Of a stretch of DNA of 64,000 nt, positions 63,085 to 64,000 are shown in pieces. This DNA is from Agapetus fuscipes. Lineage: Eukaryota > Arthropoda > Insecta > Trichoptera > Glossosomatidae. Each line of letters begins with the position of its first letter. Position 1 is the stretch's first letter. Both the position numbers and the translations under genes were made by a program. Under the pieces are notes generated by a model. That model had not been told where the DNA came from, made no database searches, and saw nothing but the letters and a program-made list of their open reading frames with translations. The stretch is taken from contig OX637353.1 in NCBI GenBank assembly GCA_951799405.1, positions 11,718,001 to 11,782,000 of the forward strand, in the 5' to 3' direction.

Positions 63085-63275
63085 ATGAATTCGGTTAGCA
63101 CTGTTTTTGTGTGAATCACACGTCAGAGCTGTAAACTGCGTCAAGCTGCGTCCAGCTGCGTCAAGCAAGACCCACTGTACTGTAAGGAAGGAGGCATATT
63201 TTGTAACCAGTCTTTAGTAAAGCCTTATAAATATTTCAACCCAGTGAAGAGCATTTAGAGTACTTCGGAAAATAC
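63085..63275 (-). mobile_element. SINE A copy, headless
   Basis: Reverse copy: AGCACTGTTTTTGTGTGAAT, CAAGCAAGACCCACTGTACT and AATATTTCAACCCAGTGAAG. A small tandem repeat CTGCGTC(A/C)AG lies at 63137-63166. Confidence 0.6.
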
Positions 63276-63384
63276 TAGCACCATGAATGATGGCAAAAAC
63301 TGAAGAAAAAACAAAACGAAGAGATACACAATACCTATGAGACTCCCAGACTCTCTGTACACGCTAAATAAAACAAATTAAGAT

Positions 63385-63612
63385 AGGCCGGACATGTGCA
63401 GAGAATGCCGTCTTCACGGGCACCAAAAAGGATCTTTGAGGAACATCCTGGTGGGAAAAGAAAAATTAGCAGACCTAGGCTGAGACGGGAGGATAAGGTG
63501 ATGAAGGACGCAAACCAACAACTGCAGGTGACAGACTGGAAGCCGCAGCGGTAGACAGGAGGAGTTGAAGGCGAAGGCTGATGGAGGCCAAGGGGAGATA
63601 TAAACTGTAGGG
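63385..63612 (+). pseudogene. LINE-type ORF C-terminal tail
   Basis: One frame reads AGHVQRMPSSRAPKRIFEEH, then GGKRKISRPRLRREDKVMKD and a stop soon after WKPQR. The sequence resembles the GH.RM...R.P+R.F tail found at the C-terminus of many endonuclease/RT LINE proteins of arthropods. The final part is only readable after a frameshift. A relic. Confidence 0.6.
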
Positions 63613-63619
63613 CCATTGA

Positions 63620-63752
63620 AGAAGTCTAAATCTAAATCTAAGTTGCAAAGATATGTATCATTTGAGGTTCATATTAAATGCATTCCCACAAGCAGACACG
63701 CATAATTTTTTGCTCACACATGCCGCATGTGGACCTACAATATAAAAATCCA
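63620..63752 (-). mobile_element. RTE-1 3' tail, truncated
   Basis: Reverse copy from GTCTAAATCTAAATCTAAG to GTGGACCTACAATATAAAAA. It abuts a plus-strand RTE-1 head to head. Confidence 0.75.
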
Positions 63753-64000
63753 GAGTCATAATAAAAGGAGAGCTTGTATGTAAAAGGTTATGACTCTGGA
63801 TGAAATGAAAGAAGTATGTAAGGACCGGAAGAAATGGCGGCTGATCTGTAATGTAGCCGGCTAAGGCCAATAATATATTTTTATTTTTATAGATGTTTTG
63901 TAGATTGTATAATTTTTGTTTGTATAACTGGATGTAATTGATTGCTTGTATTCCTTGTCTTATAGGTTGGTATGAGGCTGACCACCCATGCTGTAAAAAA
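63750..64000 (+). mobile_element. RTE-1 3' portion, continues past the window
   Basis: Starts in the ORF tail (CCAGAGTCATAATAAAAGG, GGAAGAAATGGCGGCTGATC) and runs into the 3' UTR (ATTCCTTGTCTTATAGG, GGCTGACCACCC). The A-run at 63996 is within the unit, not its end. Confidence 0.8.

Overview
The window is AT-rich, intron-free repeat DNA from an animal, most likely an arthropod and probably an insect; I cannot name the order. The pointers are RTE-like and CR1/Jockey/L2-like non-LTR retrotransposons, tRNA-derived SINEs, hAT and Harbinger-like MITEs, Helitron-type termini, and a multicopy zinc-ribbon-like gene family I associate mainly with arthropods. I see no ordinary host gene, no functional tRNA and no CRISPR array. 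Almost every recognisable segment is a mobile element or a piece of one, and many are nested.

Layout. 0-11 kb: SINE, MITE and LINE fragments (5'-truncated LINE with a perfect 7-bp target duplication at 2250-3621; Harbinger-like element at 9407-10609). 11.6-12.6 kb: a cluster of one tRNA-derived SINE family. 12.75-26.9 kb: a Helitron-like unit whose 3' end has been displaced by a 7.5-kb terminal-inverted-repeat element (16013-23539) carrying a transposase-like gene, followed by a hAT-like element. 28.5-29.2 kb: an RTE fragment split by a SINE whose head joins 5S-rRNA-derived and tRNA-derived sequence. 30.5-36.8 kb: a CR1/Jockey-like LINE (ORF1 plus endonuclease/RT ORF2) split by a 2.6-kb RTE-like LINE in the opposite direction. 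36.8-40.6 kb: a second copy of the 14-26.9 kb unit. Comparing the two copies gives natural empty sites for several insertions. 40.6-56 kb: SINEs, RTE 3' ends, a hAT element with a perfect 8-bp duplication, and LINE C-terminal fragments. 56.3-60.8 kb: a four-level nest.

The most unusual object is at 56968-60324: a complete LTR-retrotransposon frame (two 454-bp LTRs that read as identical, 4-bp GTAT duplication, primer-binding-site candidate, polypurine tract) with no pol. Its only gene encodes a 651-residue protein with an N-terminal SAP domain and a DEK-like chromatin domain, followed by a duplicated basic tail. It looks like a recently mobile, non-autonomous element that has captured a host DEK-like gene.

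Family names used below are local: RTE-1 (3' UTR of about 250 bp ending in ATTAG/ATTATAG repeats), RTE-2 (ends in GTTACA-like repeats), SINE A/B/C (tRNA-like heads), MITE M1/M2/M3. Boundaries without a stated target duplication are good to roughly 10-30 bp.
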